From Deltaproteobacteria bacterium (lineage in GTDB: Bacteria > Desulfobacterota > JADFVX01), in NCBI GenBank assembly GCA_029860075.1, contig JAOUBX010000005.1, forward strand, positions 1-64,000: a DNA stretch of 64,000 bases, read 5' to 3'. This document shows positions 43,515-52,078 of the stretch, piece by piece. The position numbers and the translations under genes were made by a program. A model generated the notes under the pieces. The model made no database searches, was not told the DNA's origin, and saw nothing but the letters and a program-made list of their open reading frames with translations. How positions within the stretch are numbered: position 1 is the stretch's first letter; each line of letters begins with the position of its first letter.

Positions 43515-44609
43515 ATGAATGAACAGAAAAAGCAAATTGTATTAGCCTCCTGGGCTGTATTGCTGGCCGGATTTTACCTCATTGTCGGATACCTGTCATG
43601 GGAGACGGTTTACCTGAATAAACAGGAATCCCTTTTGCGTCATGAAGAGAGGCTTGATCCGAATCGGGAAGAAGATGGCCGCACGTCCGTCAAAGTCTCT
43701 CAAATAGAAGCGGGCAGGAATAATAGCGCCGGAAGAGTTCGTACAGGTATTTATATCGATCGTATTTTAGATCTTTCCACAAAAGATACGGTATGGACGG
43801 CGGATTTTTATATATGGTTTAAATGGAGTGATGAGGAGCTAAAGCCGGGTGAAACTTTTCAGGTTATTAACGGTGATATTCAATCAAAGGAAAAATTGGT
43901 TTCTATCAAAGAAAGTAAAGAATTTTATGAACTTTATCGCGTCACAGCCAATATTACCAAGTTTTTTAATATTACCCGTTATCCTCTGGATGATCATTTG
44001 CTGACCCTTAGAATTGAGGACAGGGATTATGGCTGGAAGCAGATCCGGTACATTGCCGACACTGAGAATTCTGATTTAAGTTCCAGGGTAAATATCCCCG
44101 GCTATGAAATATACGACACAAAAGTGATAGAAAAACTGCATGCTTATAAAACGAACCGGGGAGACCCGCGTTTTTCAGAAGATCAGGGGGTATATTCACA
44201 GCTTGTTTATGGCATATGGATAAAAAGGCCTGACTGGGGGCTTTATTTTAAAATGTTCCAGGGCCTCTTTGCATCGGTGGCCATCGCTTTACTTGCTTTT
44301 TTCTTTTCACCAACATCGGGAGATCGTATCGGCCTCGGTGTGGGGGCTTTTTTTGCCTCTGTTGCCAGCAGCTATATAAGTCTCAATGAATTGCCCGGAG
44401 CTGGCCTTAGAACAATGACAGACATGATTAACGGCCTGGGAATGACGACCATATTTTTGACATTACTCGGTACGATTATTTCTATGCTTATTACCAATAA
44501 AGATGGTGAGGGGGCATTGGCCCAAAAGGTTGACCGCTTATCACTTTCCATCTTTGTGGCAGGCTATGTTCTTGTGAATGCTGTCGTTGCTCTGTCGGCT
44601 TCTATCTAA
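43515..44609 (+). CDS. Pentameric ligand-gated ion channel homologue
   Basis: A 364-residue bacterial relative of Cys-loop receptors. An N-terminal membrane helix (10-30) precedes a beta-sandwich ligand-binding domain (about 75-235) with GIYIDRILDLSTKDTVWTAD, FYIWFKWSDEEL and the Pro-loop region FFNITRYPLDDHLLTLRIED; the loop lacks the paired cysteines, as usual in prokaryotes. Four helices follow (about 243-265, 270-290, 303-325, 341-363). The extra N-terminal helix instead of a cleavable signal is unusual. It is directly downstream of the dCache fusion, and the two could co-assemble. Confidence 0.82.
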   Translation: MNEQKKQIVLASWAVLLAGFYLIVGYLSWETVYLNKQESLLRHEERLDPNREEDGRTSVKVSQIEAGRNNSAGRVRTGIYIDRILDLSTKDTVWTADFYIWFKWSDEELKPGETFQVINGDIQSKEKLVSIKESKEFYELYRVTANITKFFNITRYPLDDHLLTLRIEDRDYGWKQIRYIADTENSDLSSRVNIPGYEIYDTKVIEKLHAYKTNRGDPRFSEDQGVYSQLVYGIWIKRPDWGLYFKMFQGLFASVAIALLAFFFSPTSGDRIGLGVGAFFASVASSYISLNELPGAGLRTMTDMINGLGMTTIFLTLLGTIISMLITNKDGEGALAQKVDRLSLSIFVAGYVLVNAVVALSASI

Positions 44610-44678
44610 AGATTGATATAACCTTATTAAACTCAGCTTCTCAACGTTAGACCTGGAAACAGCCGTTGGAACCAGCAA

Positions 44679-44885
44679 TGTCCGGTTAGGAAATTGCTCC
44701 ATGGTCCTCCCCCTTCAAGGGGGAGGTCAGGAGGGGGATGGGTTATTATTTTTTGATACCATTTCCATGTTAACCCATCCCCAACCCAACCCTCTACCCT
44801 CAAGCACCCCCTGCGGAGTATAAAGGACATGGAGACCCTTGAAAGGGAGGGGGGGCTTAAATTTCTGCAAAATCCTAACCGGACA
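44679..44885. repeat. MITE-like element with terminal inverted repeats
   Basis: TGTCCGGTTAGGA at 44679-44691 is mirrored by TCCTAACCGGACA at 44873-44885. Outside both ends the string CTGGAAAC occurs at the same 18-base distance in inverted orientation. Inside are further inverted repeats: CCTCCCCC...GGGGGAGG near 44706-44726 and GGATGGGTTA/TAACCCATCC at 44736-44745 and 44771-44780. There is no transposase. This looks like a non-autonomous insertion or its remnant. Confidence 0.7.
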
Positions 44886-45418
44886 CTACTGCGTTGGATC
44901 ATGGTTTCCAGTGCAAGCTCTTGTTTCCACAGCACTTCCAAAAAATGCCCCTCTATGGGTGAAGCTAAGATTTACTGAAAGCCCTGTGAAACCTGGATGT
45001 TACACTCTAAATTCATACCCTGCTGCCACTTCCAAGATTATCAACTCTATTCAACTGCGTTAACTGCATTTCCCCTTTTCAGCTAAAATACAAAAGAGAG
45101 CAAATTACTGTTTCAAACTTTAATGCTTTTCGAGAGGAGAATTATTAACATTTTGAAATAATAAAACTTTTTTATAGATGGAGCTTGATAAAAGGTTTGC
45201 TTTGTTGATATAAATACCAAAGAAGAGTTCTAATGTTTAGTCTGAAAAATACCGGGAAAGAGATGTCGAAAAAATCTGACCTTTTAACAGGGTGTATTCT
45301 CAATTGGACATAGATTTTCTATGATTTTGAAGGTATTGAGCCATCCCTGGTGGGCCTGGATTTTGCATTAATGTTTAAAACATTTTTAATTAAACTATTT
45401 TAAAGAGGAGGCGACATT
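44886..45418. other. Gene-free stretch before the MoxR locus
   Basis: No gene is supported here. Frames crossing it are short and lack ribosome sites. The right end holds the AAAGAGGAGG ribosome site of the next gene. The promoter for the ten-gene MoxR locus should lie here, but I cannot point to a clear one. Confidence 0.45.
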
Positions 45419-46156
45419 ATGCGATGGTTTTATGCAGTTGGCAAAGAGAAAGTAGGTCCCTTAACGAAGGACGATATAGAAAAACTGGCAGGTGAAGGAA
45501 AAATAACTCCGTCGACTCTCGTCTGGGCTGACGGCATGAAAAACTGGACGCCTTACGGAGAGATCAATCCCGGTGTGCCTGAAGTAAAAACAGCCGAGCC
45601 GGTGGGTGTGGGGCCCCTTGTCTGCTCCGAATGCGGCGGCTCTTTCCCCGCTGATGAAACCGTCAAGTATGGCAAACTGGTTATTTGTGCATCATGCAAA
45701 CCGGCCTTTTTCCAGAAGGTGAAGGAAGGCAGAAGCACTGCAAGTACAATGAAATATGGGGGATTCTGGATCAGGTTTGGAGCCAAGTTTCTTGATAATA
45801 TTATAACCAGTCTTGCTTATCTGGCTTTTGCTTTTCTCCTGGGTTTTCTTATTCAGGATAATCCGGAAAGTGCGGCGGCGGCTTTATCCATCGTATTTGT
45901 ACAATTTGCCATACCTATTTTTTATAATACCTATTTTCTGGGAAAATACCAGGCAACGCCGGGGAAGATGGCCGCTGGTCTTATTGTCGTATCGCCTGAA
46001 GGTGAGAGTATTAGTTATGGCAGGGCCTTTGGAAGATACTTTGCCGAGATGCTAAGCGGACTTATTCTTGGAATCGGTTACTTTATGGCAGCTTTTGATG
46101 AAGAAAAAAGGTCACTCCACGATAGAATCTGTTCAACGAGGGTCGTTAAAAAATAA
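45419..46156 (+). CDS. GYF_2, zinc-ribbon and RDD-domain membrane protein
   Basis: A 245-residue protein with an N-terminal GYF_2 domain (about 1-50, WFYAVGKEKVGPLTKDDI and LVWADGMKNWTP), a zinc ribbon (CSECGG ... CASCKP, about 69-93) and a C-terminal RDD membrane domain (about 113-243, starting GGFWIRFGAKFLDNII and ending LHDRICSTRVV). The roles of RDD proteins are mostly unknown; some are transporters. GAGGAGG precedes the ATG. It opens a long same-strand locus with MoxR and DUF58 genes. Confidence 0.85.
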   Translation: MRWFYAVGKEKVGPLTKDDIEKLAGEGKITPSTLVWADGMKNWTPYGEINPGVPEVKTAEPVGVGPLVCSECGGSFPADETVKYGKLVICASCKPAFFQKVKEGRSTASTMKYGGFWIRFGAKFLDNIITSLAYLAFAFLLGFLIQDNPESAAAALSIVFVQFAIPIFYNTYFLGKYQATPGKMAAGLIVVSPEGESISYGRAFGRYFAEMLSGLILGIGYFMAAFDEEKRSLHDRICSTRVVKK

Positions 46157-46181
46157 GGCAATCTTTTAAGGACTATAATCG

Positions 46182-46751
46182 GTGATAAACTGCAGTAAAT
46201 GTGAAAGAGCCCTTCCGGCGGAAATGTTGAATGTGCGGGAGATGATGGCCTGCCCCAATTGTGGGGTTTCAATGCGGGCCATGGTCTTTCCTGCTCTCTT
46301 TGCCCAAAAGGGGGAGATTGACAGGGAAGATCATATTCTTGCCGAAAATGAGGCCGGCTGTTTTTATCATCCCGGGAAAAAAGCAATTGTTCCCTGTGCT
46401 GAATGTGGACGTTTTCTCTGCGCCCTCTGCGATGTTGAACTGGGTGGAAAGCATGTTTGTCCCACTTGTATTGACAGCGGCAAGAAAAAAGGTAAGTTGA
46501 AGACCCTTGAAAATCACAGGACATTATATGACGATATTGCCCTTTCGCTGTCAATTATGCCCCTGCTCTTTTTCTGGGTAACTCTAATCACTGCACCGGT
46601 GAGTCTCTTTTTTTCCATCCGCTATTGGAAGGCGCCATCGAGCATTATTCCCCGGACTAAAATCAAATTTATTTTTGCATTCATTTTATCGTCTTTGCAG
46701 ATAATGGGATGGACATTGTTTTTTATGAATATTATACCGGAACTAATCTGA
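46182..46751 (+). CDS. Zinc-ribbon and B-box-like membrane protein
   Basis: A 189-residue protein. Residues 1-30 form a CxxC...CxxC ribbon (CSKCERALP and CPNCG). Residues about 58-105 form a B-box-like zinc module (CFYHPGKKAIVPCAECGRFLC ALC, then CPTC). Two or three membrane helices follow (about 120-185). Start is GTG. The zinc modules are probably cytoplasmic protein-binding sites. Family function is unknown; the same B-box-plus-helices plan recurs at 47835. Confidence 0.75.
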   Translation: MINCSKCERALPAEMLNVREMMACPNCGVSMRAMVFPALFAQKGEIDREDHILAENEAGCFYHPGKKAIVPCAECGRFLCALCDVELGGKHVCPTCIDSGKKKGKLKTLENHRTLYDDIALSLSIMPLLFFWVTLITAPVSLFFSIRYWKAPSSIIPRTKIKFIFAFILSSLQIMGWTLFFMNIIPELI

Positions 46752-46768
46752 AGAGGGCATGAATTATA

Positions 46769-47821
46769 ATGGCAGCCAGGGCAAAAGAGTATATTAAGCT
46801 ACCGGGACGTGGTTTAAAAAGAGGGAGTATCATCTCTATTGTCGGCATACGCGCGCGACTTTGGCGGGGAAAGGACCACATTCTAAGCGTACTCAATTTT
46901 GGCTATTTTGAAGAATACAAGCGCTTTTATTACAAGGATATTCAGGCCTTTACCATAAGGAAAACAGCAGTCAGCGTCATATGGAGTTTTATTTTTATTA
47001 TTTTAGCGCTTTTTTGGGGCGCCATTGCCATGACTTTGGAGCTTTACGTCTCACCCCTTGTCTGGTTTATCTCTGTCATTTTTCTTATTTGTCTCATCAT
47101 AAATATTATTCGCGGTAAGTCATGCGTAACAAGTATTCATACTGCTGTTGGCCGTGAGGAGCTGCCTTCATTGGGTCGCCTGAAAAAAGCGGTAAAAGTT
47201 ATTTCTTTACTGGAACCATTTATTGAAGAGGTGCAGGGAAAACTCTCTTCTGAAGAAATACGCCATTTGTCGCAAGAAATCTCACATGAGATATTACCGG
47301 CCCCTCAGCCCAGGTCCGGGGAAAAGCCGTCCGGCTATAGGGGGAAATTTCATAAATTCCTTTTCCTTATCCTGCTTATTGACGCCTTTCTCGGCCTGGT
47401 CAGCTTTTTCCAAAATAACATGTTTGTGAGCTTTCTCTCGCTTATTTTTTTCTTTGCAATCAGTGTGCTGGCAATCCTTTCGCTCATTAAGCAACATAAC
47501 AGCGCCCTCGGAAAGGGAGTCAGGCGGGTTACCTGGATTACCATGGCCTATATCGTTGTCATGTATTTTGCCAGCTACATTTATAATGTCATTTTCATTG
47601 CCATGGAAAATCCCGAGGCAATGAACAATCAATGGAAACAGATTGAAATCATGAGCGCACGTTCACCTTTTGACGATCCTTATTATATGGCGCTCCTCGT
47701 CACAGGTATTGTCTCTTCATTATTACTGAGCGCTTCAGGGCTTGCCCTGCTTCGTTCTTCTGCCGGGGAAATTCCCGCTCTTTCCGAGCCTCCTCCTTTG
47801 CAGTATGAAGATATAGTGTGA
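46769..47821 (+). CDS. Polytopic membrane protein of unknown function
   Basis: A 350-residue protein with a soluble beta-rich N-terminus (about 1-65), two helices (about 70-115), a cytoplasmic linker (about 120-190) and about four more helices (about 195-335). An ending rich in Pro and Glu (EPPPLQYEDIV) follows. No catalytic motif is visible and I do not recognise the family. It is 17 bases after the previous gene and 13 before the next, within the MoxR-associated operon. Confidence 0.65.
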   Translation: MAARAKEYIKLPGRGLKRGSIISIVGIRARLWRGKDHILSVLNFGYFEEYKRFYYKDIQAFTIRKTAVSVIWSFIFIILALFWGAIAMTLELYVSPLVWFISVIFLICLIINIIRGKSCVTSIHTAVGREELPSLGRLKKAVKVISLLEPFIEEVQGKLSSEEIRHLSQEISHEILPAPQPRSGEKPSGYRGKFHKFLFLILLIDAFLGLVSFFQNNMFVSFLSLIFFFAISVLAILSLIKQHNSALGKGVRRVTWITMAYIVVMYFASYIYNVIFIAMENPEAMNNQWKQIEIMSARSPFDDPYYMALLVTGIVSSLLLSASGLALLRSSAGEIPALSEPPPLQYEDIV

Positions 47822-47834
47822 ACGGCTCAATAGG

Positions 47835-48158
47835 ATGACCGGCCTTACTCAACAGCGGTGTTTCAATCATAGTGAACGGGAGGCAGTTGCGCTCTGCCCT
47901 GAGTGCGGCAGCTATTATTGCCGTGAATGTGTTGTAGAGCACGATGACCGCCTTTTATGTTCCTCCTGCCTTGACAAGCTTTTCACTCCTAAAAAAAAGA
48001 AAGGCTTTCGTTTCGGTATTTTTGCAAGTACCGGACAGTTTCTTCTCGGTTTTATTTTACTCTGGTTCCTTTTCTATTCTGTGAGTCTTGTCCTTCTTTC
48101 AACACCTTCCTCTTTTCATGAAGGTACCATATGGGAAAAGTGGGAGGCCGGTGAATGA
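47835..48158 (+). CDS. Small B-box zinc finger membrane protein
   Basis: A 107-residue protein with an N-terminal B-box-like zinc finger (CFNHSEREAVALCPECGSYYC, then a REC...CSSC continuation, about 9-48), a basic stretch (KKKKGFRFG) and one membrane helix (about 65-90). Similar zinc-finger membrane proteins occur beside MoxR genes. Its stop overlaps the ATG of the next gene by four bases, a sign of translational coupling. Confidence 0.75.
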   Translation: MTGLTQQRCFNHSEREAVALCPECGSYYCRECVVEHDDRLLCSSCLDKLFTPKKKKGFRFGIFASTGQFLLGFILLWFLFYSVSLVLLSTPSSFHEGTIWEKWEAGE

Positions 48159-49816
48159 GCAGAAAAACACAGAGAACAGAAGGCATGGGCGCACTTGAAG
48201 TTATAGAAGAAGCGACCCATTTGCTCCGCAATATAGAAGCTAAAATGCTGCTCACGTACTACATGGGGAGCATTCCTTTTGTCCTTGGATTTCTTTACTT
48301 CTGGGCCGATATGAGCCGCAGCCCCTTTGCCGTTGAGCGGAATGTAAAGTCGGCATTTATCATTGCCCTCCTTTTTATATGGATGAAATGCTGGCAAACG
48401 GTCTTTTCCCGGCAACTCTGGTCTGTCGTATGCGGTGATGGGGGGGAAGGATGGACTTTTTCAAGAGTCTGCGCCATGATCACGGAACAGACTTTCATTC
48501 AGCCAACAGGTTTTATCGTTTTGCCTATAGCCTTGCTAATAACCTTACCTTTTGGTTGGTGCTATGCTTTTTACCAGAGTATTACCCTCCTTGGTTGCGG
48601 CAAGGGAGGGGGTATGAAAAATCTCTATCGTAGCGGTTTCCGGCATGGGTCATATTTTTCGAAACAGAATCATGTTGCCTTATTAATTCTGTCTTTTTTC
48701 TGGGGCTTTGTCTTTTTCAATCTTGTGACCCTTTTATATCTTGCGCCTCACATGATCAATACTTTCTTCGGTATTGAGACCGTTTTTTCGAGAGCGGGAT
48801 GGACCATACTTAACACAACTTTTCTCGCCGTCACATGGAGCATAACCTACCTGATTGTCGATCCCCTCATTAAAAGTATCTATGTTTTGCGCTCATTTTA
48901 CGGCGAGTCATTAAGAACGGGAGCTGACCTGAAGAGTGATCTGAAAAGAATCACTTCAACAGGGAAGGGCCTGGCTGCTTTTCTGGTAATACTCATTGTG
49001 GGGCTTAATACGGGCATGGAGACTCGGGCCATGGCTGATGACACTCCCTCCCGGCAAAGAGTTGTATCCGCTGGAGAGCTCACCCATTCTATCGATGAAA
49101 TCATTGAAAAACATGAATACCGATGGAGAATGCCGAGAGTTAAGCAAAAAAAAGAGGAGAGTGAAGGCTTTTTTCTCTCCTTCCTGAAAGGGAGTGTGGA
49201 GACGATAATAGATTGGTTCAAACCTGTTAAAGGCTGGATTGAAAAAGTCTTCAAATGGATTGAAGAAATTTTGAAACGCTTTGAACCAAAGGCCGGGCAC
49301 AATAAAGAATCAAAAGAGCGCACAATGACTGTTCACTACCTTATGTACGCTTTACTATGCGTTGTTTCATCAATGCTGGCCATTATCGGATGGCGGCGTT
49401 TTAAGCAATTCAAACTCCCTGAGCCGGTAAAAGCAGGCATGGCAAGGTCGAAAGCGCCCGACCTTGCCAGCGAAGATATCTCTGCCGATGAGCTTCCGGC
49501 TAACAGCTGGCTCGAAATGGGGAGGAAGTTAATGGCAGAGGGCAATCACCGCTTTGCTCTTCGTGCCTTCTATCTGGCGAGTCTGTCACACCTTTCTGCG
49601 CAGAATAAGTTAAGCGTTGCCTCTTTTAAATCGAATCGTGAATATGAGAATGAATTAAAGAGGAGGGCCCACGCTTTGCCGGACCTGGTAAGTGCCTTTT
49701 CCCTGAATATGATGACCTTTGAAAAAATCTGGTATGGCATGCATGAAATTACGGCAGATCTGGTAAGAGGTTTTGAAGAAAACCAGGAGAGGATCATGGC
49801 TTATCATGAAAAATAA
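48155..49816 (+). CDS. DUF4129-type membrane protein
   Basis: A 553-residue polytopic protein. Helices lie at about 30-50, 65-80, 115-140, 170-195 and 225-250, another at about 285-300, and one near 390-410. After this last helix comes a cytoplasmic domain of the DUF4129 type (about 440-545, NSWLEMGRKLMAEGNHRFALRAFYLASL). DUF4129 regularly accompanies MoxR-DUF58 clusters and occurs at the C-terminus of TgpA-like transglutaminases, but no transglutaminase domain is seen here. It overlaps both neighbours. Confidence 0.75.
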   Translation: MSRKTQRTEGMGALEVIEEATHLLRNIEAKMLLTYYMGSIPFVLGFLYFWADMSRSPFAVERNVKSAFIIALLFIWMKCWQTVFSRQLWSVVCGDGGEGWTFSRVCAMITEQTFIQPTGFIVLPIALLITLPFGWCYAFYQSITLLGCGKGGGMKNLYRSGFRHGSYFSKQNHVALLILSFFWGFVFFNLVTLLYLAPHMINTFFGIETVFSRAGWTILNTTFLAVTWSITYLIVDPLIKSIYVLRSFYGESLRTGADLKSDLKRITSTGKGLAAFLVILIVGLNTGMETRAMADDTPSRQRVVSAGELTHSIDEIIEKHEYRWRMPRVKQKKEESEGFFLSFLKGSVETIIDWFKPVKGWIEKVFKWIEEILKRFEPKAGHNKESKERTMTVHYLMYALLCVVSSMLAIIGWRRFKQFKLPEPVKAGMARSKAPDLASEDISADELPANSWLEMGRKLMAEGNHRFALRAFYLASLSHLSAQNKLSVASFKSNREYENELKRRAHALPDLVSAFSLNMMTFEKIWYGMHEITADLVRGFEENQERIMAYHEK

Positions 49817-51116
49817 AGAGAGAGTAATACTGGTCATATTGATATCTGTCTTTGTTGTGGCTTTAATAAATCTCTTTGCTCTTCGTTTCGAGTGGGGTGA
49901 CGTTTATCCCCGGTACTCATCACTGCGGGCAGATCCCCTGGGGACAAAAATACTTTATGAAAGTCTTGATAACCTGGACGGGATCGATGTGAACCGCAAT
50001 TACCGTTCTTTTTCGAGGATGAGTGAAGAGGAGGAGGCGACGCTCTTTTTTATTGGCATGAAGAGAGGGAGGCTCAGTTCCCTCACGGAAGATGAGGTAA
50101 GTCATCTTGAATCAATAGCAGCAGGGGGAGGAAGACTCCTCTTCTTTTTTTATCCCCAGCAGGGTTGCGAATGTGAAGCTGAGACGAAAGAAAAAGAAGA
50201 GCCCTTACAGGAAGGTGATAAGGACGGCGATAATGAAGGTAATATAAATGACTCTACGACAGAAGAGATAAAAGAGACAGAAGAGATAAAAGAGACAGAA
50301 GAGATAAAAGAGACAGAAGAGATAAAAGAGGAAGCACGGGGTTTTGTTTCTATTAAAAAAAGCTGGCAATTCGAGACTTATTTAAGCTCTGCTGAGGATG
50401 ATGACAAGCATAGAATACACAGCGCCTTTTCTACTGTAGAGAATGAAGGGCTTCCCCAATTGATTGAAATTCATTCAGACCTCTATTTTGAAAAAGGGGG
50501 AGATCAGTGGAAAACCATTTACAGCAGAGATGATCTTCCCGTTGTCATGGAGAGGGCATTGGGGAGGGGATCAATCGTGCTCGTTGCCGATAGCTACTTT
50601 ACAAGTAATGAGGCACTCACAGGAAAAAAAGAGGTGGAACTGCTGGCATGGCTTATGGGGCCAAACAGCCGGGTTATCATAGATGAAACACATCTGGGGG
50701 TAAGTAATAGCCCCGGTGTCGCTTCTTTGGCCAGGAAATACGGTATGGAAGGCCTCCTGGCCTCTCTTTTATTGATTGCTCTTCTGTTTATCTGGAGGAA
50801 CTCCGTCAGTTTTATTCCTCCTCAGCGGGAAGAATCCTCTGAGAGAGGACAAAAAGGAGCAGATCCGGGAAGAGATCATCTGACGGGCTTCAAAGGCCTG
50901 TTAAAGCGGACAATTCCTGCCGGAACTATCCTCTCCGTTTGCCTCAGGGAATGGGAAAAAAGTATGGGCAGGGAGGGGCATGTGCAAAAGGGAAGAGTCC
51001 GTGACGTTCGCGCCCTAATGGAGGAATCAGGGAATAATGGCCGGGGGAAGCTAGACCAGATCGATCTCTATAGAAGAATAAGTAAACTATTGTCAGAGAG
51101 GAAATATAAAATATGA
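49806..51116 (+). CDS. DUF4350-type membrane protein with repetitive acidic linker
   Basis: A 436-residue protein with an N-terminal helix (about 7-27), an extracytoplasmic DUF4350 domain (GTKILYESLDNLDGIDV opening and LPVVMERALGRGSIVLVAD later) and a second helix (about 307-325) before a cytoplasmic tail. Between residues about 145 and 180 lies an acidic insert containing nearly four copies of EEIKET, encoded by an 18-base tandem repeat. ATG 49806 overlaps the previous gene by 11 bases. DUF4350 is a standard member of MoxR clusters. Confidence 0.82.
   Translation: MKNKERVILVILISVFVVALINLFALRFEWGDVYPRYSSLRADPLGTKILYESLDNLDGIDVNRNYRSFSRMSEEEEATLFFIGMKRGRLSSLTEDEVSHLESIAAGGGRLLFFFYPQQGCECEAETKEKEEPLQEGDKDGDNEGNINDSTTEEIKETEEIKETEEIKETEEIKEEARGFVSIKKSWQFETYLSSAEDDDKHRIHSAFSTVENEGLPQLIEIHSDLYFEKGGDQWKTIYSRDDLPVVMERALGRGSIVLVADSYFTSNEALTGKKEVELLAWLMGPNSRVIIDETHLGVSNSPGVASLARKYGMEGLLASLLLIALLFIWRNSVSFIPPQREESSERGQKGADPGRDHLTGFKGLLKRTIPAGTILSVCLREWEKSMGREGHVQKGRVRDVRALMEESGNNGRGKLDQIDLYRRISKLLSERKYKI
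50263..50330 (+). repeat. In-frame 18-bp tandem repeat, 3.8 copies
   Basis: The unit AAGAGATAAAAGAGACAG starts at 50263, 50281 and 50299, with a partial copy at 50317-50330, and the full copies are identical. Eighteen bases keep the frame and encode the EEIKET hexapeptide series in the DUF4350 gene, so copy number can change linker length without frameshift. Confidence 0.9.
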
Positions 51117-52078
51117 ATAATAATACGGATTACCTGAAAGAAGTGCTCCAGAATGTGAAAGAAGAGGTTTCAAAAGTCGTCATCGGTCAGGATGATGCCG
51201 TTGATAAATCACTGATTGCTATATTTACGGGACATCATGCCCTGGTAGAGGGAGTGCCCGGTGTGGCCAAGACGCTTCTTGTAAAGACTCTGGCACATGT
51301 CCTTGGTTCAGATTTTACCAGGATACAGTTTACACCTGACCTGATGCCTGCTGACGTGACGGGGACGAACGTATTTAACATGCAGCAAAATGCCTTTACT
51401 CTTGTTAAGGGTCCCGTATTCACTTCTTTTTTGCTGGCCGATGAAATTAATCGTGCACCGGCCAAGACGCAATCGGCCTTACTCCAGGCCATGCAGGAAA
51501 GGGCCGTTACCATTGACCGTGTAACACATGAACTTTCTCCAAACTTTACCGTTTTTGCGACACAAAATCCCATAGAATATGAAGGGACTTATCCCTTGCC
51601 TGAGGCTCAAAAAGACAGGTTTATGTTTAAAATTACCATGGATTACCCCGACAGGCCCGCAGAATTATCGCTGGCCAAAAGAACCCTCGATGAATCATCT
51701 CCTGAAAGAATTCTTGCAAAAGGAGAGGTAAAAAAGGTTATCGGTGTGGAAGAACTTGCCAACCTTAGAACTTGCCTTGAACAGATATTTGTAAAGGAAG
51801 AATTGATTGCTTATATCGTTGATATTATAGCTGAAACAAGGCGCCATGAAAGTGTGCTTGTCGGCGCCGGACCCCGGGCAACGCAGGCCCTTCTTCTTGC
51901 CGGAAGGGCCTATGCTGCTGTTAGTGGCCGCGATTTCGTGGCGCCTGACGATATCAAGTATATGGCCCTTCCCGTGCTTGAACACCGTATTGTATTAAGG
52001 CCTGATTATGAAATCGAAGGATTATCCGTACGGGAAGTCATTGAGAGTATTCTCAAGAAGGTCAGCGTTCCAAGATGA
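51113..52078 (+). CDS. MoxR-family AAA+ ATPase
   Basis: A 321-residue ATPase thought to act as a chaperone for maturation or activation of partner proteins. Walker A is GVPGVAKT (about 44-51), Walker B is LLADEINR (about 105-112), sensor 1 lies in FATQNP, and the C-terminal lid contains GAGPRATQALL. It overlaps the genes on both sides by four bases. With DUF58, DUF4129 and DUF4350 genes it makes the well-known MoxR-associated set, whose substrates here are unknown. Confidence 0.93.
   Translation: MNNNTDYLKEVLQNVKEEVSKVVIGQDDAVDKSLIAIFTGHHALVEGVPGVAKTLLVKTLAHVLGSDFTRIQFTPDLMPADVTGTNVFNMQQNAFTLVKGPVFTSFLLADEINRAPAKTQSALLQAMQERAVTIDRVTHELSPNFTVFATQNPIEYEGTYPLPEAQKDRFMFKITMDYPDRPAELSLAKRTLDESSPERILAKGEVKKVIGVEELANLRTCLEQIFVKEELIAYIVDIIAETRRHESVLVGAGPRATQALLLAGRAYAAVSGRDFVAPDDIKYMALPVLEHRIVLRPDYEIEGLSVREVIESILKKVSVPR

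Noticed and set aside
44633-45063. Open frames on both strands inside the gap after the pLGIC genes
   Set aside because: They are formed by the palindromic MITE-like element and flanks, with biased Pro/Gly composition and no ribosome sites.
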